Notes: generated from the sequence alone by a model not told the origin. DNA of 64,000 nucleotides from Pseudomonas deceptionensis (GCF_900106095.1 NZ_FNUD01000002.1:3617501-3681500); one strand, 5' to 3'; shown: positions 34,925 through 45,688, counted from the stretch's first letter. Program-made: numbers and translations.

Positions 34925-35916
34925 TTAGGTTGGTGACTCCCTTGAAAAAACATGTCGTGCTCTACAAACAACTGTCCGACGCGCTGATGCAGCGCCTGGA
35001 AGCCCACGCCCATGTCACCCTGATCGAGCGGCTTGACGCCCAGGGCATGGAGCAGCTGCGCGCTGCCCTGCCCCAGGCCCAGGGCATCCTGGGTGCAAGC
35101 CTCAAGCTGGATGCACAGCTGCTGGATCTGGCGCCCGGGCTGGAGGTGGTGTCCAGCGTATCGGTGGGTGTCGATAACTACGACATCGACTACCTGACCG
35201 AGCGCAAGGTCCTGCTCACCAACACCCCGGACGTGCTCACCGAAACCACGGCCGACACCGGCTTTGCACTGGTGCTGGCCAGCGCCCGGCGCGTGGTGGA
35301 GCTGGCTAATCTGGTGCGTAATGGCCAATGGCAAAAAAACGTCGGCCCCGAGCATTTCGGCACCGACGTGCATGGCAAAACCCTGGGCATTATCGGTATG
35401 GGCCGTATCGGCGAAGCCCTGGCCCAGCGCGGCCACTTTGGGTTCGGGATGCCGGTGATCTACCACAGCAACTCGCCAAAGCCTGCGGTCGAAGCCCGCT
35501 TCAACGCGCAATACCGCAGCCTGGACGAGTTGTTGCAGCAAGCGGACTTTATCTGCCTGACCCTGCCCCTGACCGCCCAGACTGAGGGCCTGATCGGTGC
35601 CGAGCAGTTTGCCCTGATGCGCCCCGAAAGCATCTTCATCAACATCTCTCGCGGCAAGGTGGTGGACGAAAAGGCGCTGATCAACGCCTTGCAGCAAGGC
35701 CAGATCCGCGGCGCCGGGCTCGACGTGTTCGAGCGCGAGCCGCTGGAGCTGACTTCACCCTTGCTGCAACTGGACAACGTGGTGGCCACTCCGCATATCG
35801 GCTCGGCCACTCACGAAACCCGTGAAGCCATGGCGCGCTGCGCCGTGGAGAACCTGCTGGCGGCATTGGCCGGTGATCGTCCGGCCAACCTGGTTAACCC
35901 GCAAGCATTGCGCTGA
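34921..35916 (+). CDS. kguD: KguD, 2-keto-6-phosphogluconate reductase
   Basis: Reduces 2-keto-6-phosphogluconate to 6-phosphogluconate with NAD(P)H, feeding the Entner-Doudoroff pathway. The ~331-residue D-2-hydroxyacid dehydrogenase has the Rossmann motif GIIGMGRIGEALAQRG, the catalytic Arg in NISRGKVVDE, Glu in FEREPLEL and His in TPHIGSATHETRE. The start is uncertain: a TTG overlapping the kguT stop, or a TTG seven codons later giving MKKHVVLYKQL, which looks more like family starts; neither has a strong ribosome-binding site. It ends immediately against the convergent solute-binding protein gene with no spacer. Confidence 0.93.
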   Translation: MIRLVTPLKKHVVLYKQLSDALMQRLEAHAHVTLIERLDAQGMEQLRAALPQAQGILGASLKLDAQLLDLAPGLEVVSSVSVGVDNYDIDYLTERKVLLTNTPDVLTETTADTGFALVLASARRVVELANLVRNGQWQKNVGPEHFGTDVHGKTLGIIGMGRIGEALAQRGHFGFGMPVIYHSNSPKPAVEARFNAQYRSLDELLQQADFICLTLPLTAQTEGLIGAEQFALMRPESIFINISRGKVVDEKALINALQQGQIRGAGLDVFEREPLELTSPLLQLDNVVATPHIGSATHETREAMARCAVENLLAALAGDRPANLVNPQALR

Positions 35917-37393
<1,477 letters not shown>

Positions 37394-37424
37394 GGGACGT
37401 TCCTGTTCAACGAAAAATGTCGGG

Positions 37425-38831
37425 TTAACGCATAAAGCCTTCCATGAGCCCGGCCATGCGGCTGGCAAATTGCCGACGCCAGGGTGGGCTGTTTGGGTTG
37501 GCCAGGGTTTTGTCTTCGTACACAAAGCTGCGGATGATCGCGTTGTAACCCAGCCAGCGGCAGGGCTCCGGCTCCCAGGCCTTGAGTGCCCCCAGCCCGC
37601 CTTCGGTCAACACCCAGGGCTGTCTGACCTCAAGGGTGTCGCGCTGCAAAATCAGGTCGGCCAGCGTGCGCCCGCCCAAGTGGCTGGCGCCCACGCCTTC
37701 TCCGCCGTATCCGCCCGCCAGGGCAATGCCCTGCTGGCGATCACAGAGCATGTGCGGCTGAAAGCGTCGCGACATCCCCAGATTGCCGCCCCACACATGG
37801 CTGATCTCGACGTTTTTAAGTTGCGGGAACAGCTCGCTGAACAGATAGCGACGCAGTTCGATTTCGCTCTCGCTGAGGTCGAAGTTCTCGCGCAGACGTC
37901 CGCCAAACTGGTAACCGCCCCGGGCCCCAAAGACCAGACGGTTGTCTACCGTGCGCTGGCCGTAGGTGACCTGGCGGCTGCTTTCGCTGAAAGCCTGCCC
38001 CCGAGCCAGACCAATCTCGTCCCAGATCGCTGGCGATAAAGGTTCTGTGGCCACCATCAGACTCTGTACCGGCAATTGATAACGCCCCAAGGGCGCCAGG
38101 GTGTTGGCGTAGCCTTCAACGGCAGGTACCACCCAACGGCTACGCACCTGGGCCTTGGCGGTGCGGGCGAAACCTGCGCGCCACTCCGTCACCGGGCTTT
38201 GTTCGAAGATCCGCACCCCCATGCGCTCAACCGCGCGGGCCAGGCCGCGTACCAGTTTGGCCGGGTGGATGGTTGCTATATGCGGTGTGAAAATCCCGCC
38301 ATAAGGCTTGGCCACACGGATCTGCTGTGCCAGTTCAGCCGGGCTCAGCCAGCGGTAGTCGGACTCGTTCAGGCCTTCGGCGTAGAGGCTGGCCAGATAG
38401 CTGCGCAAACTGGCTTCCTGCTCGGGGTAGCGCGCCGCGCAAAACAGTGCGCCGCCTTTGCGGTAATCGCAGTCGATGCCTTCGCGGTCGATGACGCTTT
38501 TCACCGTATCGGGAATGCCATGCAGCAAGTCGAAGGACTCACGACGCTGCTGCGACGGCAAGCCGGCCAGCAAGCGGTCTTCGCCCAACAGGTTGCCCAT
38601 CAGCCAGCCGCCGTTGCGGCCCGATGCGCCAAAGCCTGCAGTTTGTGCTTCAACGATGGCAATGCTCAGTTCAGGGGCATGGCGCTTGAGGTAATACGCC
38701 GTCCAGAGCCCGGTGTAACCGGCCCCGACAATGACCACGTCGACATCCAGATCGTGCTCAAGCGGCGGCCGGGGTGCGAGATCGTCCCCGAGCTGGTCCA
38801 TCCATAAACTGATTGAGCGCCATGCTGGCAT
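37425..38831 (-). CDS. FAD-dependent amine oxidoreductase (gamma-glutamylputrescine oxidase, PuuB-like)
   Basis: A 468-residue DAO-family flavoenzyme. Start chosen at the ATG with GGAG six bases upstream (MPAWRSISLWMDQL). The FAD-binding Rossmann motif is VVIVGAGYTGLWTAYYLKRH near residue 35, followed by GFGASGRNGGWL; a C-terminal glycine motif LAGGYGGEGVGASHLGGRTLA contacts FAD. This layout is that of PuuB/OrdL-type oxidases, which deaminate gamma-glutamyl-putrescine or similar amines to aldehydes with O2. The nearby polyamine binding protein and cupin support a polyamine catabolic role; the substrate is inference. An AraC regulator lies just upstream on the same strand, 48 bases away. Confidence 0.9.
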   Translation of the reverse strand: MPAWRSISLWMDQLGDDLAPRPPLEHDLDVDVVIVGAGYTGLWTAYYLKRHAPELSIAIVEAQTAGFGASGRNGGWLMGNLLGEDRLLAGLPSQQRRESFDLLHGIPDTVKSVIDREGIDCDYRKGGALFCAARYPEQEASLRSYLASLYAEGLNESDYRWLSPAELAQQIRVAKPYGGIFTPHIATIHPAKLVRGLARAVERMGVRIFEQSPVTEWRAGFARTAKAQVRSRWVVPAVEGYANTLAPLGRYQLPVQSLMVATEPLSPAIWDEIGLARGQAFSESSRQVTYGQRTVDNRLVFGARGGYQFGGRLRENFDLSESEIELRRYLFSELFPQLKNVEISHVWGGNLGMSRRFQPHMLCDRQQGIALAGGYGGEGVGASHLGGRTLADLILQRDTLEVRQPWVLTEGGLGALKAWEPEPCRWLGYNAIIRSFVYEDKTLANPNSPPWRRQFASRMAGLMEGFMR

Positions 38832-38879
38832 CACCGACTCCACACCGATCCAAGAATGGGTCGATCCTAGTCGCTGGCC

Positions 38880-39698
38880 TCAGGGCGCGTCTTGTGTGCG
38901 TGCCCGCAAAGAAATTTGTTTGGCATACGCCTTGGGTGACTGCCCGGTGTGCTGGCGAAAACAGCTGTAAAACGCGGAAATCGAGTTAAACCCCGCCGAA
39001 AATGCCAGTTCATCGACTTTGACGGGCGCATTGGCCACATCCATTGCTGCCAGTACATGACGCAGCCGTGCCTGATTCACATAGCGGTAAAAGCTTTGCC
39101 CCAGTACCTGATTGAGCAGATACGACATCTGGTTGCGCGTATAGCCGCAAGCCCTGGCCACTTCCTGCAAGTCCAGTTCGGGGTCGAGCCAGGGTTGCTG
39201 GTGCTCGAAATAGGTTTGCAGGTCCTGGGCCATGAAACTCAGCTGCCGGGCCGAGAGCCCCAGGCGGCTGACCGCAGGCCGCAGCGATCCTTGGCCCTCC
39301 GGGCTGGGGGGCCGTTCGTGGACCAGTGAGGCGTATTCGTTGACCCGCCAGATCAACCCGTCACGCACCGTGATGGCTTCGCTGGCCCGGAACGACACCA
39401 GCCCCTGACTGCCGCGCAAGGTCATCCGGTACTGAATGAAGGCGGTATTGCCGTCCAGGCGAATGCGATCGCTGTGCTCGAGCGCTTCGTCCGGCTCTCT
39501 GGGCATGGACGACTGCACGTATTCGCGCAGCTCATCGAGGGCCATGGCCCGGTTCTGGAAGAAGTCGTTGTAGATCACGTCGGGGTGATACAGCGCCATC
39601 ACCCCGTCCAGATCCCGATGTTTCCAGCACAGGTGGTAGCGCATCACGGTTTCGCCGGTGGCGCGGGTATCTTCGGGGCCGTCGTCGGGAGCTGGCAT
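38880..39698 (-). CDS. AraC-family regulator with N-terminal NTF2/SnoaL-like domain
   Basis: A 272-residue regulator. The N-terminal half (about 10-135) reads as an NTF2/SnoaL-like cone fold: ETVMRYHLCWKHRDLDGVMALYHPDVIYNDFF in pieces, then FIQYRMTLRGSQGLVSFRASEAITVRDGLIWRVNEY; the C-terminal half is an AraC DNA-binding domain with two helix-turn-helix units (LQEVARACGYTRNQMSYLLNQ; VDELAFSAGFNSISAFYSCFRQ, ending TGQSPKAYAK). NTF2-like pockets bind small molecules, so this may be the effector domain in place of the usual cupin. An in-frame TTG 24 codons upstream is a possible alternative start; neither start has a strong ribosome-binding site. It likely controls the oxidase-cupin-binding protein genes downstream. 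Confidence 0.88.
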   Translation of the reverse strand: MPAPDDGPEDTRATGETVMRYHLCWKHRDLDGVMALYHPDVIYNDFFQNRAMALDELREYVQSSMPREPDEALEHSDRIRLDGNTAFIQYRMTLRGSQGLVSFRASEAITVRDGLIWRVNEYASLVHERPPSPEGQGSLRPAVSRLGLSARQLSFMAQDLQTYFEHQQPWLDPELDLQEVARACGYTRNQMSYLLNQVLGQSFYRYVNQARLRHVLAAMDVANAPVKVDELAFSAGFNSISAFYSCFRQHTGQSPKAYAKQISLRARTQDAP

Positions 39699-39950
39699 AG
39701 AACGCTCGAAACAAAAAAACCAAGAGTGACGCGTTTGTTCACGGGCCTCAATGGGCGCGCGGAGGGGCAAACGCAGAAGATAAATCGGCTAAGTGCATGA
39801 TTCACATCAAAAGCCGGCCAAACAAGTGATCACCACAGGAAAAAAGGCTTAGCACCACCGCTTTTGAATGCTAGTTTTGAGCGCGAAACAGTTGCAAACA
39901 TATGCGATCAGCGTTGACCGCACGACACCTTGAGCTAAAGGAATTGCTCT

Positions 39951-40229
39951 ATGCACCTAATGGACAGCGTCAACAGAATCACTTTCCCGAATGCCTGCCA
40001 ACTCATGCGCTGGCATTTTCATCCGATGGGCTTCGAAGCAACCATGGACGCACCGGGCAGCATGATCGCCCGCCTGTTTGACCGTGCCAGTGGCGAAACC
40101 GTGATTGCCATTGCCGGCATCCCCTGCGCTACGGTCATGAGCCTGGGCCAGGTGGGCCGTGTCATCCAGGCCGTGGAAGACGAGCTCGAAAGCTTCGTAC
40201 CGCCGATGGCCTGGCAGGCGCAGGCCTGA
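39951..40229 (+). CDS. DUF1652 protein
   Basis: A 92-residue cytoplasmic protein starting MHLMDSVNRITFPNACQLM, with AAAGGA nine bases before the ATG. The DUF1652 pattern is clear: LMRWHFHPMGFEATM, then RLFDRASGETVIAIAGIPCATV and a C-terminal helix VIQAVEDELESF. The family is nearly confined to Pseudomonas; function unknown. It is monocistronic, with a weak hairpin downstream shared with the convergent gamma-glutamyltransferase gene. Confidence 0.88.
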   Translation: MHLMDSVNRITFPNACQLMRWHFHPMGFEATMDAPGSMIARLFDRASGETVIAIAGIPCATVMSLGQVGRVIQAVEDELESFVPPMAWQAQA

Positions 40230-40307
40230 TCTAGAATAAACATCAGGTACTGATTTTTTATCAATTAAAATCAGATGCTTACAGATCATTTCTAGAAACA
40301 GGCTCAA

Positions 40308-40336
40308 GCCCATAAGCGCCGCTCATGGGCCCTTTC
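40308..40336. terminator. Weak terminator hairpin between DUF1652 and ggt
   Basis: GCCCAT and ATGGGC pair around an 11-base loop, followed by CCCTTTCC. It is positioned between convergent genes. The stem is short. Confidence 0.4.
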
Positions 40337-40344
40337 CGTCAGCC

Positions 40345-42177
40345 TCAATCCCCTAATGCAGTGCCTTCACGACGCGGGTCTGCACCGGCGACCCATCCGT
40401 TCTCATCCCGAGCAATGATCTGGGTACCACTGGTCATTTCGATAAGGGATATCTCATGCCCACGGTCCTTCAACTGCTGCACCAGTGACGGGCTGACCAT
40501 GCCGGCCTCAAGCTCGGTGCCCACATTGCGACTGCCGAAGTTGGGCAGGCTGATTGCGTCCTGGGGGTTGAGTTTCCAGTCCACAAGGCCAACGACCGAC
40601 TTGTTGACGTACTCGATGATCTGAGAGCCACCGGGGGAACCCACCGTGGCAACCAGTTCGCCGCTTTTGCGATCGAACACCAGGGTCGGGGCCATCGAAG
40701 AGCGCGGGCGCTTGCCTGGCTCGATGCGGTTGGCGACAGGCTTGCCGTTTTCCTCCGGAACAAACGAGAAGTCGGTGAGCTGGTTGTTCAAAATGAAGCC
40801 ATGGGTCATGACATGCGAGCCGAACGCGGCTTCGACCGAAGTGGTCATCGAGATGGCCCCGCCCTGATCGTCGACCGCAGCAATCTGCGAGGTGGAAATA
40901 CGCAGTGCCGACCGGTCAGGTGCCAGTGCCAGGTTGATGCCGGCCGGGATACCCGCCTCGGCACGGCCCATGCTTTTTTCGCCCACCAGCGCCGCCCTTG
41001 TCGCGTAGTAGGCCTTGTCGGTCAGCCCTTTCACATTGACGGGCACAAAGTCGCTGTCCGCCAGATAAAGCGCCCGGTCAGCATAAGCCAGGCGCTCGGC
41101 CTCGGCGATCAGGTGGACTGCCGAAGACGAAGGCTCCACACCTGTGCCCGTGCTGCTCGGCACCGGGGGCATCCTGGCCAGGTCCAGCGCTGGCGATTGA
41201 CGTTGCAAAGCCTCGAGAATCCCCAGGGTCTGGAGTACGGCTACACCCCCCGAAGACGGCGGTGGCATGCCGCAGACGCGCCACTCTTTGTAGTCACCGC
41301 ACACCGCCTGGCGCTCCCGGGCCCGGTAACCGCTGACATCCGCCAGGGACAGTGTGCCCGGACGGGCGTGGGCGCCGACCTTGTCCACCATCGCCTGCGC
41401 GACCGCGCCCTGGTAGAAAGCATCCGCACCGCGTGTGGCAATGGCGTCCAGGGTACGGGCAAGCTCAGGGTTTTTCAGCAAGGTGCCCACGGGCAAGGCC
41501 TGCCCTTGTGGCGTCAGGAAGTAACTGGCCATTTCCGGTGAACCGGGAATGAATTTGTCGGCCGCGATCTGGGTATGTAACCGCTTGGACACAGGGAAGC
41601 CCTGATTGGCCAGTTGGATAGCGGGTTGGAACAGATCACGCCAAGGCAGTTTGCCGTGTTGCTTGTGGGCCATTTCCAGTGCTCTGAGCACGCCCGGCAC
41701 ACCCACCGAACGCCCGCCTATCTGAGCTTCCGTGAATGGAATCGGCTGGCCATCAGCCCCCTGGAACATGCGCGTATTGGCACCTGCCGGGGCCGTTTCG
41801 CGGCCATCAAAGGCCTGAACCTGCTTGCCATCCCAGTACAGAATGAAAGCACCGCCACCGATGCCACTGGCCTGAGGCTCGACCAGCGCAAGCACCGCTT
41901 GCATGGCGATCGCCGCATCAATCGCAGACCCGCCCCGGCGCAGCATCTGCTGCCCGGCAGCGGTGGCCAGCGGGTTGGCCGCTGCGGCCATGTGGCGAGT
42001 GGCGTGTACCGGGGCCATGTCTGATCGAAAACCCGAGGAGATTTCGGGCGCAGGCGGCAACTCGGGGGTTTTATGCGGTGCCGAAGGCTCTGTACCGCAT
42101 CCACTGAGCCACAGGGCCAGCGCTGATACACCGATCACACGGGCACTGTTGTTTTTGGCACGCAAGCTGATAATCAA
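40345..42177 (-). CDS. ggt: Gamma-glutamyltransferase, lipoprotein form
   Basis: A 610-residue autoprocessing Ntn-hydrolase that cleaves gamma-glutamyl bonds of glutathione and transfers the glutamyl group. Start is TTG with AAGGA seven bases upstream. A lipobox LSGC (Cys27) predicts a membrane-anchored lipoprotein rather than a free periplasmic enzyme. Large-subunit motifs: HMAAAANPLATAAGQQMLRRGGSAIDAA in parts, and SGIGGGAF. The small subunit would begin at Thr429 in STSQIAAVDDQGGAIS, the nucleophile; further motifs FILNNQLTDFSF, KRPRSSMAPTLVF and GSPGGSQI bind glutamate. It uses glutathione or gamma-glutamyl amines; its closeness to the PuuB-like gene may be incidental. Confidence 0.94.
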   Translation of the reverse strand: MIISLRAKNNSARVIGVSALALWLSGCGTEPSAPHKTPELPPAPEISSGFRSDMAPVHATRHMAAAANPLATAAGQQMLRRGGSAIDAAIAMQAVLALVEPQASGIGGGAFILYWDGKQVQAFDGRETAPAGANTRMFQGADGQPIPFTEAQIGGRSVGVPGVLRALEMAHKQHGKLPWRDLFQPAIQLANQGFPVSKRLHTQIAADKFIPGSPEMASYFLTPQGQALPVGTLLKNPELARTLDAIATRGADAFYQGAVAQAMVDKVGAHARPGTLSLADVSGYRARERQAVCGDYKEWRVCGMPPPSSGGVAVLQTLGILEALQRQSPALDLARMPPVPSSTGTGVEPSSSAVHLIAEAERLAYADRALYLADSDFVPVNVKGLTDKAYYATRAALVGEKSMGRAEAGIPAGINLALAPDRSALRISTSQIAAVDDQGGAISMTTSVEAAFGSHVMTHGFILNNQLTDFSFVPEENGKPVANRIEPGKRPRSSMAPTLVFDRKSGELVATVGSPGGSQIIEYVNKSVVGLVDWKLNPQDAISLPNFGSRNVGTELEAGMVSPSLVQQLKDRGHEISLIEMTSGTQIIARDENGWVAGADPRREGTALGD

Positions 42178-42226
42178 AATGAGTTCCTTCTACAGGCAAA
42201 AACTACTGATTGTTGTTATTCAGGCG

Positions 42227-44716
42227 TCACCCACCATGGGCATTGCTGACGCTTGACGGGGTACGCAAATCTTCAAAGAACGCCTTGCCGCGGGGTATCC
42301 GGTCAGAGGCTTTGGGGACGTTCGGCCCTTGAGCTTCCTGGTTTTCCAGATACCAGTAGCAATGTTTGACCGCCCGGGTGATGCCGACATACGCCAACCG
42401 CAAAATCTCGTCCTTCTGCGCGCTGTCGTAAGGTTCTGGATCGCCGTCCTTGCCCAGGCCCGCCATGCGGTACACCTGATTCTTGTAGGGCGAAGACGTC
42501 AGGTGCTGGCAGTCGCCCAGCAAGAACACCGCATCGGCCTGCAAGCCTTTGGAGCTGTGGTATGTCAGTTGTTTGAGCCTGCGGTCGGCAGGCGCCAAGC
42601 TGGCATCCCGACTTACCACTGACTGTATATCTCTCTCAATCAATAGCTTATCGCTGCTTTTTCGATACAGCATTAACACGCTGTCGCCAGCGTTGTAGTG
42701 GTCGATCAGCCGGGCAGCCAGGCCTTGATCGTCGCGATGCAGGACATTCACCGGTACGGGCGTCTTGGGCTCGCCGCTGGCCTTGGCCCGTTTGCCGGCA
42801 ATGGACGGTGCGGCGCGCACGATATGTTCGGCGGCATCGATGATGTGCTGATGGCTGCGGAAGTTGTCGCTGAGCATCACCCGGGTGGTGGCGGGCGACG
42901 GGAATTCCTTGTTGAACTCCATGAAGTATTTGGGCGAGCTGCCGCGCCAACCGTAGATCGATTGCCAGTCATCCCCCACACACAGCAGCGAAGAACGCTG
43001 GGCCCCGCGCCCCACATGCATCGCCGGGCCACGGCTGCGAATCTCGCGCAAGCTGGCCCGCAACCAGGACACGATCTGCGGCGAGACGTCCTGGAACTCA
43101 TCAATCATCAAGTGCGACAGCTGCCGCAGCTGCTCGTCGCCCAGCAGTTTGAAGTTCTGCGGGGTGTTCTCGCCAAACAGCGAGAACATACGGTTGTAGG
43201 TCATGACCGGCGGAGTTTGCGCCAACAGATGGTCTTCCAGCGCGCGCCAGTACAGGCTCAGGGCTTCGAAGAAGAAACGGTCCGGATCATCTTTGGCAAA
43301 GCGCATGTCCGCCACGGCCGCTGCCACGTCGAGCCCCAGGTTTTCGATAAAGCTTGCCGCCGCCACAAAACTGTCGAGCAACGGCGCTGAACCCAGCTCA
43401 CCCTTGAGCTTGTAATCAAACCCCGGGCCGGCACTGGCATCCCCTGCCAATGCGCTGATAACACGCTTTGCAGAGTCGTAATTTTCTAGCCATATCAATG
43501 GCTTGTTGCAGAAAGCTCGAAACAGGGTTCGCTTTACTGCCCACTCGGCCCGCACACTGAGTTTCGCGCCGGGGCGGCAAATTTGCGGGTTCTCCCGAGG
43601 GTCGAAACCCAATACCACCCAGGCATCAAGCTCGGCAATATAGCCGTGGCAATGGAACGATGAACCATTGATTTCTACCATTTCGCGATTGGGTTCGATG
43701 CCCTGGATCGGCCAAGCACCCGCGGCAAACCACAGATCTTCCAGGGTGTCGCAGAGCTCTTCGTCGCGCTTGGCGGCCAGTTCGGTCACCGCCATGCGCT
43801 TTTGCACGTCAGGGTGATCGCGCTCCAGCTCCTTGAGTTGCAAGGCATGCCGGCACAAGGGTGCCAACGTCTGGCGGAAGCGTTCATCACGGGTGTAAAG
43901 GCTGTGGTAGCACGCATTGAGCTGCTGGCGCTGGGCGTCGTTGATGCGCAAATCGAACGGGTTGCTGTCGCTCTCTTCGTCGTTGAACAGGCTGCGCGTG
44001 TTCAGGGTCTCAAATGCCTGCAACTGGCCGTAGCCGGGCAAGCTGCGCACCATGGGCAATATGCGCGAGTGAAAGGTGCGCACCACCTCACGGGCTTCCT
44101 TGAGCGACAAGGTGCGCCCCCACAGGGCAAAAATCTCCTGCAGCTTGCTGATGAAGTCCTTGCGTGACTCGCGGGTGAAGGTCACCACGGTCATCGAGCC
44201 AAGTTCAAAACCCAGATAGTGGGTGAGCAGCAAAATACGCAGCACCAGCGACGTCGACTTGCCTGCCCCGGCACCGGCGACCACCGAGGTTGACGGTGTA
44301 TCGCTGAAGATCATCTTCCATTGGGCAGCACTGGGCTGGGCATGCTCGGGCAGGATTGCAGCCACGTCGGCCTTGATCTGCTTTTTCAGTTCGGGCCCCA
44401 GGGGCAGACGCCAGTCATCGAACAGGTGGTCATCAATACCGGGAGCTCGCAGCTCCTGCGGGCGCTGGTCGCTGATAAACAGCACCTGACGGCCCTCTTC
44501 CAGCCCTTCGGCGTGGCCCTCTGTAAAGCCGTAATCGACCCCGGCGCTGTGCCCGCTGCGAAACCCGTCCGCCTGGCCTTGCAGCCAGGACGCCCCATGC
44601 CGGGCGCGCAAACGGCTCAGGCCGTTGCCAAACAGTCGCGCAGCCAGACGCTTGAGCAGTGGCAATTGAGTAATGGGGGCCAGTTCTTCAGGCAGATCGG
44701 GATTGTGTTGCGGCAC
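42227..44716 (-). CDS. UvrD/Rep-type superfamily 1 DNA helicase
   Basis: An 829-residue 3'-5' SF1A helicase. The start is a GTG with GGAG five bases upstream. An N-terminal extension of about 125 residues has a Gly/His-rich segment GFRSGHSAGVDYGFTEGH resembling repeats. The helicase core follows: Walker A VVAGAGAGKSTS, motif Ia VVTFTRES, Walker B MIDEFQDVSP, motif III LCVGDDWQSIYGWRGSS, motif IV-like LSDNFRSHQHI, motif V TYHSSKGLQADAVFLLGD and motif VI RLAYVGITRAVKH. It is not UvrD, Rep or RecB by size and N-terminus; it is closest to helicase IV-like stand-alone proteins. It is a single gene, and its role in DNA repair is inferred. Confidence 0.88.
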   Translation of the reverse strand: MPQHNPDLPEELAPITQLPLLKRLAARLFGNGLSRLRARHGASWLQGQADGFRSGHSAGVDYGFTEGHAEGLEEGRQVLFISDQRPQELRAPGIDDHLFDDWRLPLGPELKKQIKADVAAILPEHAQPSAAQWKMIFSDTPSTSVVAGAGAGKSTSLVLRILLLTHYLGFELGSMTVVTFTRESRKDFISKLQEIFALWGRTLSLKEAREVVRTFHSRILPMVRSLPGYGQLQAFETLNTRSLFNDEESDSNPFDLRINDAQRQQLNACYHSLYTRDERFRQTLAPLCRHALQLKELERDHPDVQKRMAVTELAAKRDEELCDTLEDLWFAAGAWPIQGIEPNREMVEINGSSFHCHGYIAELDAWVVLGFDPRENPQICRPGAKLSVRAEWAVKRTLFRAFCNKPLIWLENYDSAKRVISALAGDASAGPGFDYKLKGELGSAPLLDSFVAAASFIENLGLDVAAAVADMRFAKDDPDRFFFEALSLYWRALEDHLLAQTPPVMTYNRMFSLFGENTPQNFKLLGDEQLRQLSHLMIDEFQDVSPQIVSWLRASLREIRSRGPAMHVGRGAQRSSLLCVGDDWQSIYGWRGSSPKYFMEFNKEFPSPATTRVMLSDNFRSHQHIIDAAEHIVRAAPSIAGKRAKASGEPKTPVPVNVLHRDDQGLAARLIDHYNAGDSVLMLYRKSSDKLLIERDIQSVVSRDASLAPADRRLKQLTYHSSKGLQADAVFLLGDCQHLTSSPYKNQVYRMAGLGKDGDPEPYDSAQKDEILRLAYVGITRAVKHCYWYLENQEAQGPNVPKASDRIPRGKAFFEDLRTPSSVSNAHGG

Positions 44717-44936
44717 GCTGACTCCAGGGTGTGAGGCTGTCCGGGCGGGGGGCTATGGTCGCTGCATTAGGCTCAGAGATCTAGCTAATTGCTTGGGCAT
44801 CAGCCATTTAGAGCTTGCAGTGAAGGTAAATCACGATTTACTGATCTGCAAACGCATCTATTTATTCGATTGGTTTGAAGCATTTTTTAAGCTTTTTATC
44901 GATATGTTACTGATGGAGAATCATCCCATCATCAAC

Positions 44937-44966
44937 CGGGTAACCGTTCACATCCCACGGGTAACC
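44937..44966. promoter_or_regulatory. Direct repeats CGGGTAACC upstream of the pirin gene
   Basis: Two exact nine-base copies whose starts are 21 bases apart (two helical turns), 18 bases before the pirin ATG. Possible operator; alternatively a chance repeat. Confidence 0.35.
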
Positions 44967-44983
44967 TGAACAGGAGACGCATC

Positions 44984-45679
44984 ATGCTTGAACTCAGACC
45001 CTTCAATACCCTGGGCGGCGCAAACCACGGTTGGTTGGACGCCCATCACCACTTTTCGTTCGCCGAATACCATGACCCGCAGCGGATGAACTGGGGCAAC
45101 CTGCGTGTGTGGAACGATGACGTGATCGCCCCCGGCACCGGTTTCCCGAAACACCCGCACCGCGACATGGAAATCATCACCTATGTCCGTGAAGGTGCCA
45201 TCAGCCACGCAGACAACCTGGGCAGCAAGGGCCGCACTGAAGCGGGCGATGTGCAGGTCATGAGCGCGGGCACCGGGATTGCCCACAGCGAGTACAACCT
45301 GGAGCCGACGCCCACCAAAATCTTCCAGATCTGGATCATTCCGAATCAGGAAGGCGATGCGCCTGCCTGGGGCGCCAGGCCTTTCCCAAAAGGTCAGCGT
45401 GAAGGGTTTGTCACCCTGGCCAGTGGCAAGGAAGGCGACCATGAAAGCCTGCGCATCCGCGCCGATGCCCGCCTGGTCGCGGCGAACCTCAAGGCCGGCG
45501 AAACCGCCGAGTACCGGCTGGACGGCGGGCGTCGCGCCTATCTGGTGCCCGCCACGGGGGTGATCGAGGTCAACGGCCTGCGTGCCGGTGCACGGGATGG
45601 TGTAGCCATTGTGGATGAGTCTGTACTGCGGGTAACGGCGATCGAAGACAGCGAGATCGTGCTGGTCGATATCGCCTGA
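44984..45679 (+). CDS. Pirin-family bicupin protein
   Basis: A 231-residue YhhW-type pirin. All four metal ligands are seen: His57 and His59 (KHPHRDMEIITYV), His101 and Glu103 (IAHSEYN), as in the iron-binding human and E. coli enzymes. YhhW has quercetinase activity; other pirins are redox-sensing regulators. The first cupin carries the metal site and the C-terminal cupin lacks one. AGGAGA lies eight bases before the ATG. It is monocistronic with a strong bidirectional terminator. Confidence 0.93.
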   Translation: MLELRPFNTLGGANHGWLDAHHHFSFAEYHDPQRMNWGNLRVWNDDVIAPGTGFPKHPHRDMEIITYVREGAISHADNLGSKGRTEAGDVQVMSAGTGIAHSEYNLEPTPTKIFQIWIIPNQEGDAPAWGARPFPKGQREGFVTLASGKEGDHESLRIRADARLVAANLKAGETAEYRLDGGRRAYLVPATGVIEVNGLRAGARDGVAIVDESVLRVTAIEDSEIVLVDIA

Positions 45680-45688
45680 CGCCACACG

